Shown piece by piece: positions 18,284 through 27,177 of a stretch of DNA of 64,000 bases (its first letter is position 1; the number at the start of each line of letters is the position of its first letter). The notes below the pieces were generated by a model. That model saw only the letters and a list, made by a program, of their open reading frames with translations. It was not told the DNA's origin and did no database searches. This DNA comes from Gracilibacillus suaedae (GTDB lineage Bacteria; Bacillota; Bacilli; Bacillales; Amphibacillaceae), in assembly GCF_017599345.1 (NCBI RefSeq), contig NZ_JAGFVL010000051.1:1-64000 (forward strand), written 5' to 3'. A program made the translations under genes and the position numbers.

Positions 18284-19501
18284 TTACCACAACAAATCTT
18301 CGTTCTCATCCATATACATCGGCGAAATATCCATAAATAAATATAAGGAATCAGCTAACGGATAGGAGAAAGTACGAATCCTATCACCTGTTTCAATATC
18401 ATTGTACAGATCAGAAAGAATCCCAGATTGTTCCTCTTTCATGCGAATAACATTTTCGATAAAATACGGACGCCAACTCCAATTTTTCCCTTTTATCGTC
18501 TCATCCCATACCCAACCTTGATCCATATGAACAAAGTTAACGGTTTTTTGAAACCCATCTTCATCAGTTACATAAATTCGAAAAAAGATATGTTCCATTT
18601 CTTTTGCAAGACTATCAACTTGTTCATCTAAACTCTTATTCTTCTTCACTAGCTGCCATTTTTCTTGAACCTGTTGATTTAGTGTGGCTGTCAGCTGGTA
18701 TTTAGTAGTCAGTTTGGATCTTTCCACCTCAATAAACTGTTGAATATTTTGACGAAAACGTTCTTTCAATACGTCTTTTGCTACGAAAGCAACCGACGTT
18801 TCGGCGAGAAAGCTCCCTTGGTAAAATCGACCATTGTTCCTCCATGCATAATGAAAGTGGTAATTGGACGTAATACCGTCAAATAATAATTCGGCTCCAA
18901 GCTTACGTGCAAGTAATGATAAGGAATAAATGATGCCATGAAAACCATTAGAATTTGATTCACTTTGAAGTGCTTGCAAATCAACTTTTAAAATATCAGG
19001 TTCCATGAGGTTAATCCGATCTAAATTACTTGCTCCTGTTCCCAGATCATCAATGGCTACTTTCACCCCCATCGTTTTTAAATATTTGAATGTATGTATC
19101 ACCAGCTCAATATCTCCACGAAATTGATGTTCGGTGATTTCGATTACAATTTTGGAAAGATCAAGACCTTTTTCCTGATACTTTAATAGATGATTTAGAA
19201 ACTGATCTTCTTTATCTAAGAGAAAATAATTCGCATGCACATTCAAATACAAATGCTCTTCCATTCCTTGCTCAACATACTGTCTTAATGCCTTGTCTTG
19301 AACCTTTTGATCGATTTCCATTTTGAAATCATCCGGCACATTCGTATCATGGAAAAATGAACCTAAAGGAATAACTTGATTATCTATTTCCAATCTACCT
19401 AACACTTCATAACCAGTCACTTCATGACTATCCGCACTGAAAATTGCTTGGAAATAAGGTTTCACTTTATCTACATGCATCATTACATCTAAAGGATCCA
19501 T
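18284..19501 (-). CDS. ykuI: EAL-domain protein, YkuI-like
   Basis: A 405-residue cytoplasmic protein with an N-terminal EAL (c-di-GMP phosphodiesterase-type) domain, about residues 15-250, and a C-terminal YkuI_C PAS-like domain. The signature is EVL instead of EAL (GYEVLGRL); DDLGTGASN and the metal-binding NVHAN and EITEHQ segments are present. B. subtilis YkuI has the same two-domain layout and binds c-di-GMP but showed little hydrolysis, so a sensor or effector role is possible. ATG behind GAGAGGGG. It leads a two-gene unit with the lipid kinase. Confidence 0.87.
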   Translation of the reverse strand: MDPLDVMMHVDKVKPYFQAIFSADSHEVTGYEVLGRLEIDNQVIPLGSFFHDTNVPDDFKMEIDQKVQDKALRQYVEQGMEEHLYLNVHANYFLLDKEDQFLNHLLKYQEKGLDLSKIVIEITEHQFRGDIELVIHTFKYLKTMGVKVAIDDLGTGASNLDRINLMEPDILKVDLQALQSESNSNGFHGIIYSLSLLARKLGAELLFDGITSNYHFHYAWRNNGRFYQGSFLAETSVAFVAKDVLKERFRQNIQQFIEVERSKLTTKYQLTATLNQQVQEKWQLVKKNKSLDEQVDSLAKEMEHIFFRIYVTDEDGFQKTVNFVHMDQGWVWDETIKGKNWSWRPYFIENVIRMKEEQSGILSDLYNDIETGDRIRTFSYPLADSLYLFMDISPMYMDENEDLLW

Positions 19502-19552
19502 CTTGATTCCCCTCTCTTACATTAATTGTAACCGCACATATTGTTTTATTCA

Positions 19553-19588
19553 AAAAAATAGTCTGAATCCGATTGGAATTCAGACTAT
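19553..19588 (-). terminator. Terminator of glnA
   Basis: ATAGTCTGAATtCC-type stem of about 12 bp followed on the minus strand by seven T. Confidence 0.88.
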
Positions 19589-19600
19589 TCACTACTTTGT

Positions 19601-20971
19601 TTAAAATTTCGCTTGATATCGATCTAATTCCCATTCTGTAACCGCGATACGATAACTATCCCACTCATCTTGTTTCAATGATAAGTATTCATTTAACGCA
19701 TAATCACCAAGAACTTTTTTCCCAATTGCACCAGCTTTTAATGCTTGAATAGACTCACCTAATGTTGTTGGTAAGTTTTCAATACCGCGCTCTTCACGTT
19801 CTTCATCACTCATGCTAAAAATATCATCGACTGTTTCTACAGGTGCTTGTAATGATTTTTCTACACCATCGATACCAGCCGCTGCAATACTAGCATAAGC
19901 GTAGTAAGGGTTAGCACTTGGATCTGGACAACGAATTTCGACACGAGTTCCTGCACCGCGAGTAGCTGGAATACGAACTAATGCAGAACGGTTGGACGCA
20001 GACCATGCGATGTAACAAGGCGCTTCATAACCTGGTACTAGACGTTTATAAGAATTTACTAGCGGATTTGTAAATGCAACAAATGATGGTACGTGGTGCA
20101 ACAACCCCGCGATAAATGAATATGCGGTTGCTGATAGTTCACGAGAATCAGATTCATCATAGAAAGCATTTTTTCCTGCTTTTTCATCGAATAGAGACAT
20201 ATTCACGTGCATTCCGTTGCCATTTTCACCAAATACCGGTTTCGGCATGAATGTAGCACGTAAACCGAATTGCTGTGCTACAGTTTTTACAACCCATTTA
20301 AATGTAGTAGCATTATCTGCAGTTGTTAATGCATCATCGAATTTAAAGTTGATCTCGTGCTGCCCTTGCGCAACCTCATGGTGAGAAGCTTCAATAGTAA
20401 AGCCCATTTTTTTCAATGTTTTATAGATTTCCAAACGAACGCGTTCACCTAAATCGTACGGTGCTGGTTCGAAATATCCACCTTGGTCATGTACTTGTTG
20501 AGTTGGCTGACCTTTTTCATCTGCTTCAAATAAAAAGAACTCCAATTCTGGCCCTACGTTAACTGAAAAACCTTTTTCTTTTGCTTTATCTATTGTTTTT
20601 TTTAGAATATTTCGCGGGTCTCCTTCGAACAAAGAACCATCAGGGTTTGTAACACTGCATAAAAAACGCGCTTCTGAGTAATCTGATTCTTCTGTCCACG
20701 GTAATACTGCGAATGAGTTTAGATCCGGTAATAAATATAAGTCTGATTTATTAATCGGTGTAAACCCTGTGATAGATGAACCGTCGAACATTGTTTTTCC
20801 TTCGACAACATCATCTAATTGTTCTGCTGTTACCGTCACTTGTTTTAATGTTCCTTCGATATCAACGAATTGTAAATGTAGTAATTCTACATGTTTTGTT
20901 TTGATTTCTTCTTTAATCGTTTCTAGTTGTGAGACAGTGTCCACTGTTTTCTCTGGAGCAATTGTTGCCAT
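19601..20971 (-). CDS. glnA: Type I glutamine synthetase
   Basis: A 456-residue glutamine synthetase making glutamine from glutamate, ammonium and ATP in a cytoplasmic dodecamer. Signatures: FDGSSITGF, NVGPELEFFLF, the HHEVAQGQHE metal site, GNGMHVNMSLF, KRLVPGYEAPCYIAWS and SALVRIPATRG. Relative to B. subtilis GlnA it has about 12 extra N-terminal residues, a diverged C-terminal third, and Pro where the feedback-control Arg62 should be (GFTPINKSD against GFVRIEESD). No glnR lies next to it. It is probably a second glutamine synthetase with altered control. It is monocistronic behind a GlnR/TnrA box. Confidence 0.95.
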   Translation of the reverse strand: MATIAPEKTVDTVSQLETIKEEIKTKHVELLHLQFVDIEGTLKQVTVTAEQLDDVVEGKTMFDGSSITGFTPINKSDLYLLPDLNSFAVLPWTEESDYSEARFLCSVTNPDGSLFEGDPRNILKKTIDKAKEKGFSVNVGPELEFFLFEADEKGQPTQQVHDQGGYFEPAPYDLGERVRLEIYKTLKKMGFTIEASHHEVAQGQHEINFKFDDALTTADNATTFKWVVKTVAQQFGLRATFMPKPVFGENGNGMHVNMSLFDEKAGKNAFYDESDSRELSATAYSFIAGLLHHVPSFVAFTNPLVNSYKRLVPGYEAPCYIAWSASNRSALVRIPATRGAGTRVEIRCPDPSANPYYAYASIAAAGIDGVEKSLQAPVETVDDIFSMSDEEREERGIENLPTTLGESIQALKAGAIGKKVLGDYALNEYLSLKQDEWDSYRIAVTEWELDRYQAKF

Positions 20972-21060
20972 TCTTCATTTCCCCTTTTCCATGTAACTTT
21001 ATTTAACATCTTTTGTTATTAACAATCCTACAATAGGCCGAAATAAATCGTCATGACTTT

Positions 21061-21077
21061 TGTAAGAAAATCTGACA
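21061..21077 (-). promoter_or_regulatory. GlnR/TnrA box upstream of glnA
   Basis: TGTCAGATTTTCTTACA matches the nitrogen-control consensus TGTNAN7TNACA at every fixed base. It lies about 90 bp before the glnA start. The rest of the gap between glnA and the next gene shows only the following terminator. Confidence 0.8.
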
Positions 21078-21345
21078 AACTTTTTTAATAAAATTTAGCT
21101 TTCTTCCAATCTATTACGGGTTCTGATGACTGTCACATCGCCTGACTTGAGAATTTATCAAATACTATAAAAAATTCATAAAAAGGAAAAGAGTTTTATA
21201 TGTAGCAGGTTCAATAGAGAATCAAATTACTATTTACTTTTTTCGAAAGAACCTCTCGGAGACAAAGGTACACTACATATCAAGCAAACTTAAGCTATCA
21301 AGCACTTTGGAACACACCCTATAACCGGCAAGAATGAATTTTCGT

Positions 21346-21385
21346 AAAATTAAAAACCCGGCTCCTCATTATGGATACCGGGTTT
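21346..21385 (-). terminator. Terminator after the ydbC-like gene
   Basis: AAACCCGG pairs with CCGGGTTT across a 16-nt loop that contains a second short stem; a T-rich tract follows on the minus strand. Confidence 0.78.
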
Positions 21386-21392
21386 ACACTCA

Positions 21393-21605
21393 TTAACCTT
21401 GAACAAATGCTTTTAATGCTTGCCATTCCTCTGAGGTAAGGGTTACACCTTTTCCCATTTTTTCGTGATCTGGTGACCAATCACGAATATCGTATTTTGG
21501 CTCACGATCATTCCAGCTAATAAGATTAACTTCTTTACGCCATCCCTTTGGTGATTCAGAAAGGACAGTCACTTGTTCTATAATCTCATATTTAATACCT
21601 GCCAA
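21393..21605 (-). CDS. YdbC-like PC4-family single-stranded nucleic acid-binding protein
   Basis: A 70-residue protein resembling the YdbC/PC4 (transcriptional coactivator p15) family, which binds single-stranded DNA or RNA as a dimer. Conserved sequence includes GWRKEVNLISWNDREPKYDIR and SPDHEKMGKGVTLT. The longest frame begins ten codons earlier, but TTG nine bases behind AGGAGG gives the family-type start LAGIKYEIIE and is preferred. Confidence 0.8.
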   Translation of the reverse strand: MAGIKYEIIEQVTVLSESPKGWRKEVNLISWNDREPKYDIRDWSPDHEKMGKGVTLTSEEWQALKAFVQG

Positions 21606-21787
21606 GTTTAAAAACCTCCTGTTATGATTCCACATTCAAAAATCCGTTTATTAAGGGAGACTTATCAGGTTTTTAGCGTCTGTTATTCCTCACTTAGCTT
21701 TCTTGTGTTACCTCAATCTTGAAGCGGGGATCTTACAGACGTATAGTAACGTGATAAAAAAGGAAAGCAAAGGCTGCTACTAAATAT

Positions 21788-21827
21788 CTCCCTGTCTTCT
21801 CTATATTTTAATTGAAGAAACAGGGAG
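21788..21827 (-). terminator. Probable terminator of the second chemoreceptor gene
   Basis: CTCCCTGT and ACAGGGAG form an 8-bp stem with an inner TTCT/AGAA pair. No long T-run follows, so it is a weaker candidate. Confidence 0.45.
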
Positions 21828-21855
21828 CTTCAACCATTATGTGAAGTACACATGG

Positions 21856-23595
21856 TTAGGATAGTTTGTATTTATCAATTAAATCTCTTAAATCCTGATT
21901 CAAGCTTGTTAAAGTTTCTGCTGAGCTTGCAACATTACTGATAGCATTTATTTGTTCATCTATGGTAGAAGTAATTTCTTCAATTGATGCTGCTGTTTCT
22001 TGAGACACACTTGAGATACTCTCTACATTTTCATTCATTTTCTCTGCTTCTGTTGAAATTCCACCTATTTCTTCTTTCACCTTAGTAATAGCTTTAACAA
22101 TGTCCTTTACTGCTTGTTGCATATCCATAAACCTTGTTTCCGTCAGCTTCACATCATTATTTAGTCCCTCTGATAACATACGATTCTCTTCTACAGCTTT
22201 TACCGTTTTTTCTGTTTCTGACACAATGGTTGACACAACATTTTGGACATTATGTGTCCCCTCTTTAGATTGTTCTGCAAGCTTACGAATCTCATCTGCT
22301 ACGACAGCAAATCCTTTTCCATATTCACCAGCTCTAGCTGCTTCAATACTTGCATTTAAAGCTAGAAGATTCGTTTCTTCCGCTACATGCTCAATCGTAT
22401 CCATAACCTCTGTTATGTTTTGAACTTTTTGATGTAATTGACGAATGTCATTCGAAATTTCATTCGCTCTAGTGACTGAATGTTGGTTTGATTCCTGAAG
22501 CTTTGCAACAATATCAATACCTTCATTTGATAAAGATTCTGTTTTATGTGAGATGTCGTCCATTTTTTCGGTTTGTTTCCTCATCTGATGAATGGCTTCT
22601 GTTAACTTCTCTACGCGATAGTGGATATCTTCTAGATCATTCGCTTGTTCTTGTGTACCTTTTGAGATTTCGTTCATCGCATCACCAACTTCTTCACTAC
22701 TTGCCGACGTTTCTTCCGAAATAGCTGATAAATCAGTTGCTGAATCTAATAACTGATCGCTAGATTTCTGAACATTTGTAACAAGGTTCCTCAACTCTGT
22801 AGACATTTGATTAAAGGAACGAGCTAATATCCCAATTTCATCTGTTGATTCTGGTAAATCAGATTCACTAATGTTTCCATTTGCAATATTGGTTGCTTGT
22901 GACGTTACTTCTTTTAATAACTTTAATTTCTTTCTTGTTAAAAAATAAAACAATATAGAGCTTGTTATAATAATTATTATTGTAATTGCGAAAATAACAA
23001 ATTGTAATACATTTAACCCTTCATATAACTCATCTTGAAATACCGCAACACCAACTGTCCAGTCCCATGGTTCAAAATACCTCATATAAGCGGTCTTATT
23101 ACGATAGCTACCGTCTGGTTGTTCGTCATTATATTCTGCAAATCGATTTGAAGGATCACTATTTGCTCCTGCCGCTATCAAACGAGCGCGATTATTCCTG
23201 TTTAATTCATCAGCTGGTTCTCCCCCAATTTTACTAGGGTGAAGTTGCAATACTAAATCTTGATCATAAGCAAGTACATAACCACGATCTTTATAAACAA
23301 AATTTGTCTGTGTATAATCATACTCATTATTTTCATTAACAGGTCCATTTAATATTTCTCTTGCTTTATCTTTCGCTTCTGCTTCTGTTAAATCTCCTGC
23401 TTCCACTTCTTCATTCAAAAACTCTAGAACAGTGTATGCACCATCCGTAATTTTCTGTAATTCACTTTCTCCTGATTCTAGAAGTTGATCTTTGGCTACT
23501 TGATAACTGAAGATACCGATGACGATACCGGTAACTGCTGTAATTACTGTAATTAATGCGATTAACTTTACTGAGATACTTTGCATTTTTTTCAT
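21856..23595 (-). CDS. Methyl-accepting chemotaxis protein, single Cache type
   Basis: A 579-residue chemoreceptor. First membrane segment at 9-30, then an extracellular single-Cache domain with the sequence [26 protein letters not shown] and [14 protein letters not shown] (about 95-190), second membrane segment at 198-220, HAMP, and a signalling domain with [21 protein letters not shown]. Single-Cache sensors of this type often bind small carboxylic acids. It is monocistronic. Confidence 0.92.
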   Translation of the reverse strand: MKKMQSISVKLIALITVITAVTGIVIGIFSYQVAKDQLLESGESELQKITDGAYTVLEFLNEEVEAGDLTEAEAKDKAREILNGPVNENNEYDYTQTNFVYKDRGYVLAYDQDLVLQLHPSKIGGEPADELNRNNRARLIAAGANSDPSNRFAEYNDEQPDGSYRNKTAYMRYFEPWDWTVGVAVFQDELYEGLNVLQFVIFAITIIIIITSSILFYFLTRKKLKLLKEVTSQATNIANGNISESDLPESTDEIGILARSFNQMSTELRNLVTNVQKSSDQLLDSATDLSAISEETSASSEEVGDAMNEISKGTQEQANDLEDIHYRVEKLTEAIHQMRKQTEKMDDISHKTESLSNEGIDIVAKLQESNQHSVTRANEISNDIRQLHQKVQNITEVMDTIEHVAEETNLLALNASIEAARAGEYGKGFAVVADEIRKLAEQSKEGTHNVQNVVSTIVSETEKTVKAVEENRMLSEGLNNDVKLTETRFMDMQQAVKDIVKAITKVKEEIGGISTEAEKMNENVESISSVSQETAASIEEITSTIDEQINAISNVASSAETLTSLNQDLRDLIDKYKLS

Positions 23596-23672
23596 GTTGT
23601 ACTCCCCCTCCTATGCTTTATATCGACAAATTTCTCGAAATTTCAATGAAGGGAGAATAAAATCAATCGAAG

Positions 23673-24839
23673 TTAATCATTATTATAATGTCTATTTAAA
23701 AAAGTAAATAATAATAAAATCATGAGCACAAAAACGGTAAGAAAGATAAACATTTGTGAAAAGCTAGTATAATTAATGATCACCCCTAAAACAAAGGAGC
23801 CTAGGGCTATCCCTGTATCATATAATGTATAAAACGTTGCAGTAGCATGGCCGCTTCGATGCATTTTCACATTCGAAACTGCTATCGTTAAGAAAAATGG
23901 TAACAATGAACCATAACCGACACCGATCACAGCAGCAGCGATCAAAAACGTTATCGCATGATTAGAAAAGCTTAACATGAATAACCCAAAAGAAAATAAA
24001 ACCATACAAGGAATAATGATCGGCTTTGGTCCTCGAAGATCGAACTGTTTTCCTAAATAAGGTCTTGATAAAAGCATCGTTACTGCAAACACAACAAAGA
24101 AGTAATTGGATACATGATCTAATCCACGTGCATTAGCATAAACAGAGATAAAGGAAACAATACTTGCATAAGCAAAAGCAATCAGCAAGCCGATAAATGA
24201 AATAGAGACTGCTTCTTTCTCAAGTAATTCCTTCCACTTAAATGAAGTGCCTTTTGGCTGATCGGTAGGTTTTACCTCTTTCGCTTGAACGAAAAAGCTA
24301 GAGATCACACTTAAAACCGTAAACAGGTTAAGCATAATAAATAAGTTATAATACGAAGTAAACTGGATTACTGTAAGACCTATAAAGGGACCAAAGACAA
24401 CTGCTAAATTCATTGCCATTGTAAAATATCCAAGTCCTTCTCCACGCCTTTTAGCTGGAACAATATCTGCAGCAATTGCAGATGTTACGGTTGTAACAAT
24501 CGCAAATGATAGTCCGTGAATAAAACGAAGTACTAGCATTGTCATAAAAGAGTCTACAAATAAATAAAAAATCATCGTCATCGCAAACAGGATACTACTG
24601 ATTAATAACATTTTACGTTTGCCAAATTTATCGAGAATAGTACCAGAAAATGGTCTTAACAATATTGCAGCCAACAGCATGGCAGTGACAACGAGACCAC
24701 TTTGTGCCTCCGTAGCATCCCACTTATCGATCACATACAACGGTAATGTGGTTAGTAACGAATAAAAAGTGATAAAAATAAACAGATTCACTGCCGCTAT
24801 ACTTATAAAATTCTTCGTCCATATTCTTGGTTGGGACAT
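23673..24839 (-). CDS. MFS transporter
   Basis: A 388-residue, 12-segment major facilitator protein. The loop 2-3 motif is present as GTILDKFGKRKMLL near residue 65. It resembles YfkF/YwoG-type drug-efflux members; the substrate is unknown. It follows a MarR regulator by two bases and is certainly in the same operon, which points to export of a compound sensed by that regulator. Confidence 0.88.
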   Translation of the reverse strand: MSQPRIWTKNFISIAAVNLFIFITFYSLLTTLPLYVIDKWDATEAQSGLVVTAMLLAAILLRPFSGTILDKFGKRKMLLISSILFAMTMIFYLFVDSFMTMLVLRFIHGLSFAIVTTVTSAIAADIVPAKRRGEGLGYFTMAMNLAVVFGPFIGLTVIQFTSYYNLFIMLNLFTVLSVISSFFVQAKEVKPTDQPKGTSFKWKELLEKEAVSISFIGLLIAFAYASIVSFISVYANARGLDHVSNYFFVVFAVTMLLSRPYLGKQFDLRGPKPIIIPCMVLFSFGLFMLSFSNHAITFLIAAAVIGVGYGSLLPFFLTIAVSNVKMHRSGHATATFYTLYDTGIALGSFVLGVIINYTSFSQMFIFLTVFVLMILLLFTFLNRHYNND

Positions 24840-24841
24840 AC

Positions 24842-25258
24842 TTATTCATCTCTTTCTATTGATAGTTTTTCTAGAAGGTGTTGTAAAGTGAGTTTTTCCT
24901 GTTTTGATAATTGTTCCAGAAATAATTCTTCTGTCTGTTTCACAGCTTGAATAATTTCCGGATAGGTTGATATTGCTCTTTCCGTTAATGTGACAATCCG
25001 TTCTCGTTTGTCGGTTCCAATTTTTCGCTCAACCCACCCTCTTTGCTCCATCTTTACTAATGTTCTAGTGATGGTTGGAGCTTCGACCTTTAAATATTGC
25101 CATATTTCGGTCTGTGTTATGTTCCCCTTTTGATATAAGGTATAAAGGATTGTCCATTGAGAATGATACAATCCAAACTGGTTTAAGGTTATGTTTAATT
25201 CATTTTGAAACATTCGCAGTTTTTGATGATATAAGTGCAACAAATGACTCGTATCCAT
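24842..25258 (-). CDS. MarR-family transcriptional regulator
   Basis: A 138-residue winged-helix repressor. The recognition region is TQTEIWQYLKVEAPTITRTL (about 52-71) and the wing is RKIGTDKRERIVTLTERA. MarR proteins usually repress their own operon and a linked transporter until a phenolic or other ligand binds. A perfect palindrome directly upstream is the obvious operator. Confidence 0.9.
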   Translation of the reverse strand: MDTSHLLHLYHQKLRMFQNELNITLNQFGLYHSQWTILYTLYQKGNITQTEIWQYLKVEAPTITRTLVKMEQRGWVERKIGTDKRERIVTLTERAISTYPEIIQAVKQTEELFLEQLSKQEKLTLQHLLEKLSIERDE

Positions 25259-25277
25259 GTTCTTACTCCCCTCTAAA

Positions 25278-25301
25278 ATTATTTACCTAGGTAAATAATT
25301 A
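25278..25301. promoter_or_regulatory. MarR operator palindrome
   Basis: A perfect 24-bp palindrome whose half-site is AATTATTTACCT. It begins 20 bp before the marR start codon, overlapping the probable transcription start, the usual layout for autorepression. Confidence 0.75.
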
Positions 25302-25332
25302 ACTTTATAAGTATAAGATATAACTGATAAAA

Positions 25333-25368
25333 AGTAAAGAAGCAGCCAGTGATAACCCGACTACTTCT
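25333..25368 (-). terminator. Terminator of the symporter operon
   Basis: AGAAGTAGTC and GGCTGCTTCT form a 10-bp stem with G-U pairs; TTACTTTTT follows on the minus strand. It overlaps the last codons of the symporter gene. Confidence 0.7.
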
Positions 25369-26830
25369 TGCTTTTCATTCGTTCTTTTATATAATCAATG
25401 AATTCATTTGCTTTTTGTTCCGGTGGTTGAGTCATTAAACTGACAACCATAAATAAAACAGTTGCAACCACGATTCCCCAGATGCCAGATTTCAAGCCAA
25501 GTAATAATCCACCAGTTGCCTCAATATAAATCACCAGAATACTACTAATAGTGACACTTACGATAACTCCAGCCGCTGTACCTTGTTTCCAGAAGAAGGT
25601 CCCGATGATTGCTGGAACAACAACAATTAATCCGGCAGAAGAAGCAACAGAAAGAACAGCAATTAAGTCAAGCTCCAATTGGGCAAATAAAAAGGCTAAT
25701 ACAGCAATTACAGGGATAACGATTTTACCGATCAATAATTGCTTACGATCGTCCACGTCTCCTTTCACATTACGATACACGTCTCGTGAAAATAAAGATG
25801 ATAATGTTAATAAAATCGAATCAATGGTTGAAATCGCGGCTGCCATAATTCCGACCATTACGATCACACCTAAAATCGGTGGAACGACTTCAGAAGATAA
25901 TAACATAGGAGTAGCTAAATCAGCATTTTCTAAACCAGGGAACAGAATAGATGCTGACAAACCCCATACAACAGATACAACGGTATAAATAAGTCCAAAA
26001 ACTAAAAACCCCATTAACATATGACGCATACTTTTTAAAGAAGCTGGCATAAATAAGCGCTGACTTACTTGTGGATTGGATATACTAAAGAAAAACCACG
26101 GTAATGTTAAACCTAAAAATGTCCAGAAATTAAAAAATCCGTTCCCCGGCACTGCTAAAGCTTGTGGATCATTCGCTTCAATCGATGCAAAAAATCCACT
26201 CAACCCACCTAGACTATTGACAATCAAAATGACAACAATGGTTGAAGTAATGATCATGATTAATGATTGTAAAGAATCGGTCCATGCCACCGATCGAATC
26301 CCAGCAATATAGGAAAAGATAAGTGCCAATACCGTTGCAATAATAACACCTGTGGTATACGGTATCGCGTCATTCGTCACACCTTGCAGCAAATATCCGA
26401 TTCCTGTTAACTGAACAGCACTGTACGGAATCAAAAATAAACAGCTGGCAATTGCCGAAACGATAGCTACCCATCTATTTTGATAACGGTCACCTAACAT
26501 TTCGGATGGTGTTACATAACCATACTTATTACCAACCAGCCAAAAGCGTGGACCAAATATAGCAACAAGAGAGACCCCCATAAAATAAATAATTTCAAAT
26601 CCGAACGCACCGACACCACCATTGTAAGTAAGGCCTGCCAATCCTACTAACATAAAAGCACTATAAGTCGTAGCACTGTAACTTAAAGCTGATACAAAAC
26701 CATTTAATTTTCGTTCTCCTAAAAAGTATCCAGACATACTGTTTTGTCTGCCATTTCTTGATAAATAAGCAATTACAATAGCAATCACCACATAAATGGT
26801 AATCGTTGACCAAACCAATGTTGTGCTCAT
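25361..26830 (-). CDS. Sodium:solute symporter (SSS family)
   Basis: A 489-residue, 13-segment Na+/solute symporter of the PutP/PanF class. Signature sequences include FFLGERKLNGFVSALSYSAT near residue 35, AGIRSVAWTDSLQS near 175 and SISNPQVSQRLFMPAS near 248. The substrate is not decided by sequence: monocarboxylates, pantothenate or amino acids are possible. A small membrane protein gene overlaps its start by four bases (ATGA), the arrangement seen for symporters with small accessory subunits. Confidence 0.87.
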   Translation of the reverse strand: MSTTLVWSTITIYVVIAIVIAYLSRNGRQNSMSGYFLGERKLNGFVSALSYSATTYSAFMLVGLAGLTYNGGVGAFGFEIIYFMGVSLVAIFGPRFWLVGNKYGYVTPSEMLGDRYQNRWVAIVSAIASCLFLIPYSAVQLTGIGYLLQGVTNDAIPYTTGVIIATVLALIFSYIAGIRSVAWTDSLQSLIMIITSTIVVILIVNSLGGLSGFFASIEANDPQALAVPGNGFFNFWTFLGLTLPWFFFSISNPQVSQRLFMPASLKSMRHMLMGFLVFGLIYTVVSVVWGLSASILFPGLENADLATPMLLSSEVVPPILGVIVMVGIMAAAISTIDSILLTLSSLFSRDVYRNVKGDVDDRKQLLIGKIVIPVIAVLAFLFAQLELDLIAVLSVASSAGLIVVVPAIIGTFFWKQGTAAGVIVSVTISSILVIYIEATGGLLLGLKSGIWGIVVATVLFMVVSLMTQPPEQKANEFIDYIKERMKSKK

Positions 26831-27024
26831 TCCTCGTCACTCCAATCCGTCGTTAAAAAGTAATTCGCCAAAATGGTGATAACTGCTAAGATCGACCAGA
26901 ACAAAAAGCTGCCATACCATTTCGTGACATCACTGAGGAATGTGTAAGGAATCACATAACCAAGAATGACAACAAGCAAAATAATAAGTCCCCAAAATTT
27001 CTCTTTTTGATTCACTTCGCTCAC
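26827..27024 (-). CDS. Small membrane partner of the symporter
   Basis: A 65-residue protein with two hydrophobic segments (residues 11-30 and 37-58) and acidic ends. It is translationally coupled to the symporter and resembles short proteins encoded before SSS transporters (YhdT/DUF997 or DUF3311-like groups). It starts with GTG behind AAAGG. A role in assembly or stability of the symporter is inferred from the pairing. Confidence 0.7.
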   Translation of the reverse strand: MSEVNQKEKFWGLIILLVVILGYVIPYTFLSDVTKWYGSFLFWSILAVITILANYFLTTDWSDEE

Positions 27025-27145
27025 CTATCCTTTCGTGTCATGCTTCTTATTATACAGATAATTATACATGTGTAAAGACACCTGTTAAAGATTTTTGTTC
27101 TTATAAAGAGAGACTATGATCAATGTTAAGCACCACAATAAAAAA

Positions 27146-27173
27146 GCACGACCAGCTTCATAGCTGATCGCAA
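27146..27173 (-). terminator. Terminator of the BCCT transporter gene
   Basis: GCGATCAGCT and AGCTGGTCGT form a stem with a short loop, followed by six T on the minus strand, just after the stop codon. Confidence 0.83.
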
Positions 27174-27177
27174 CTTT

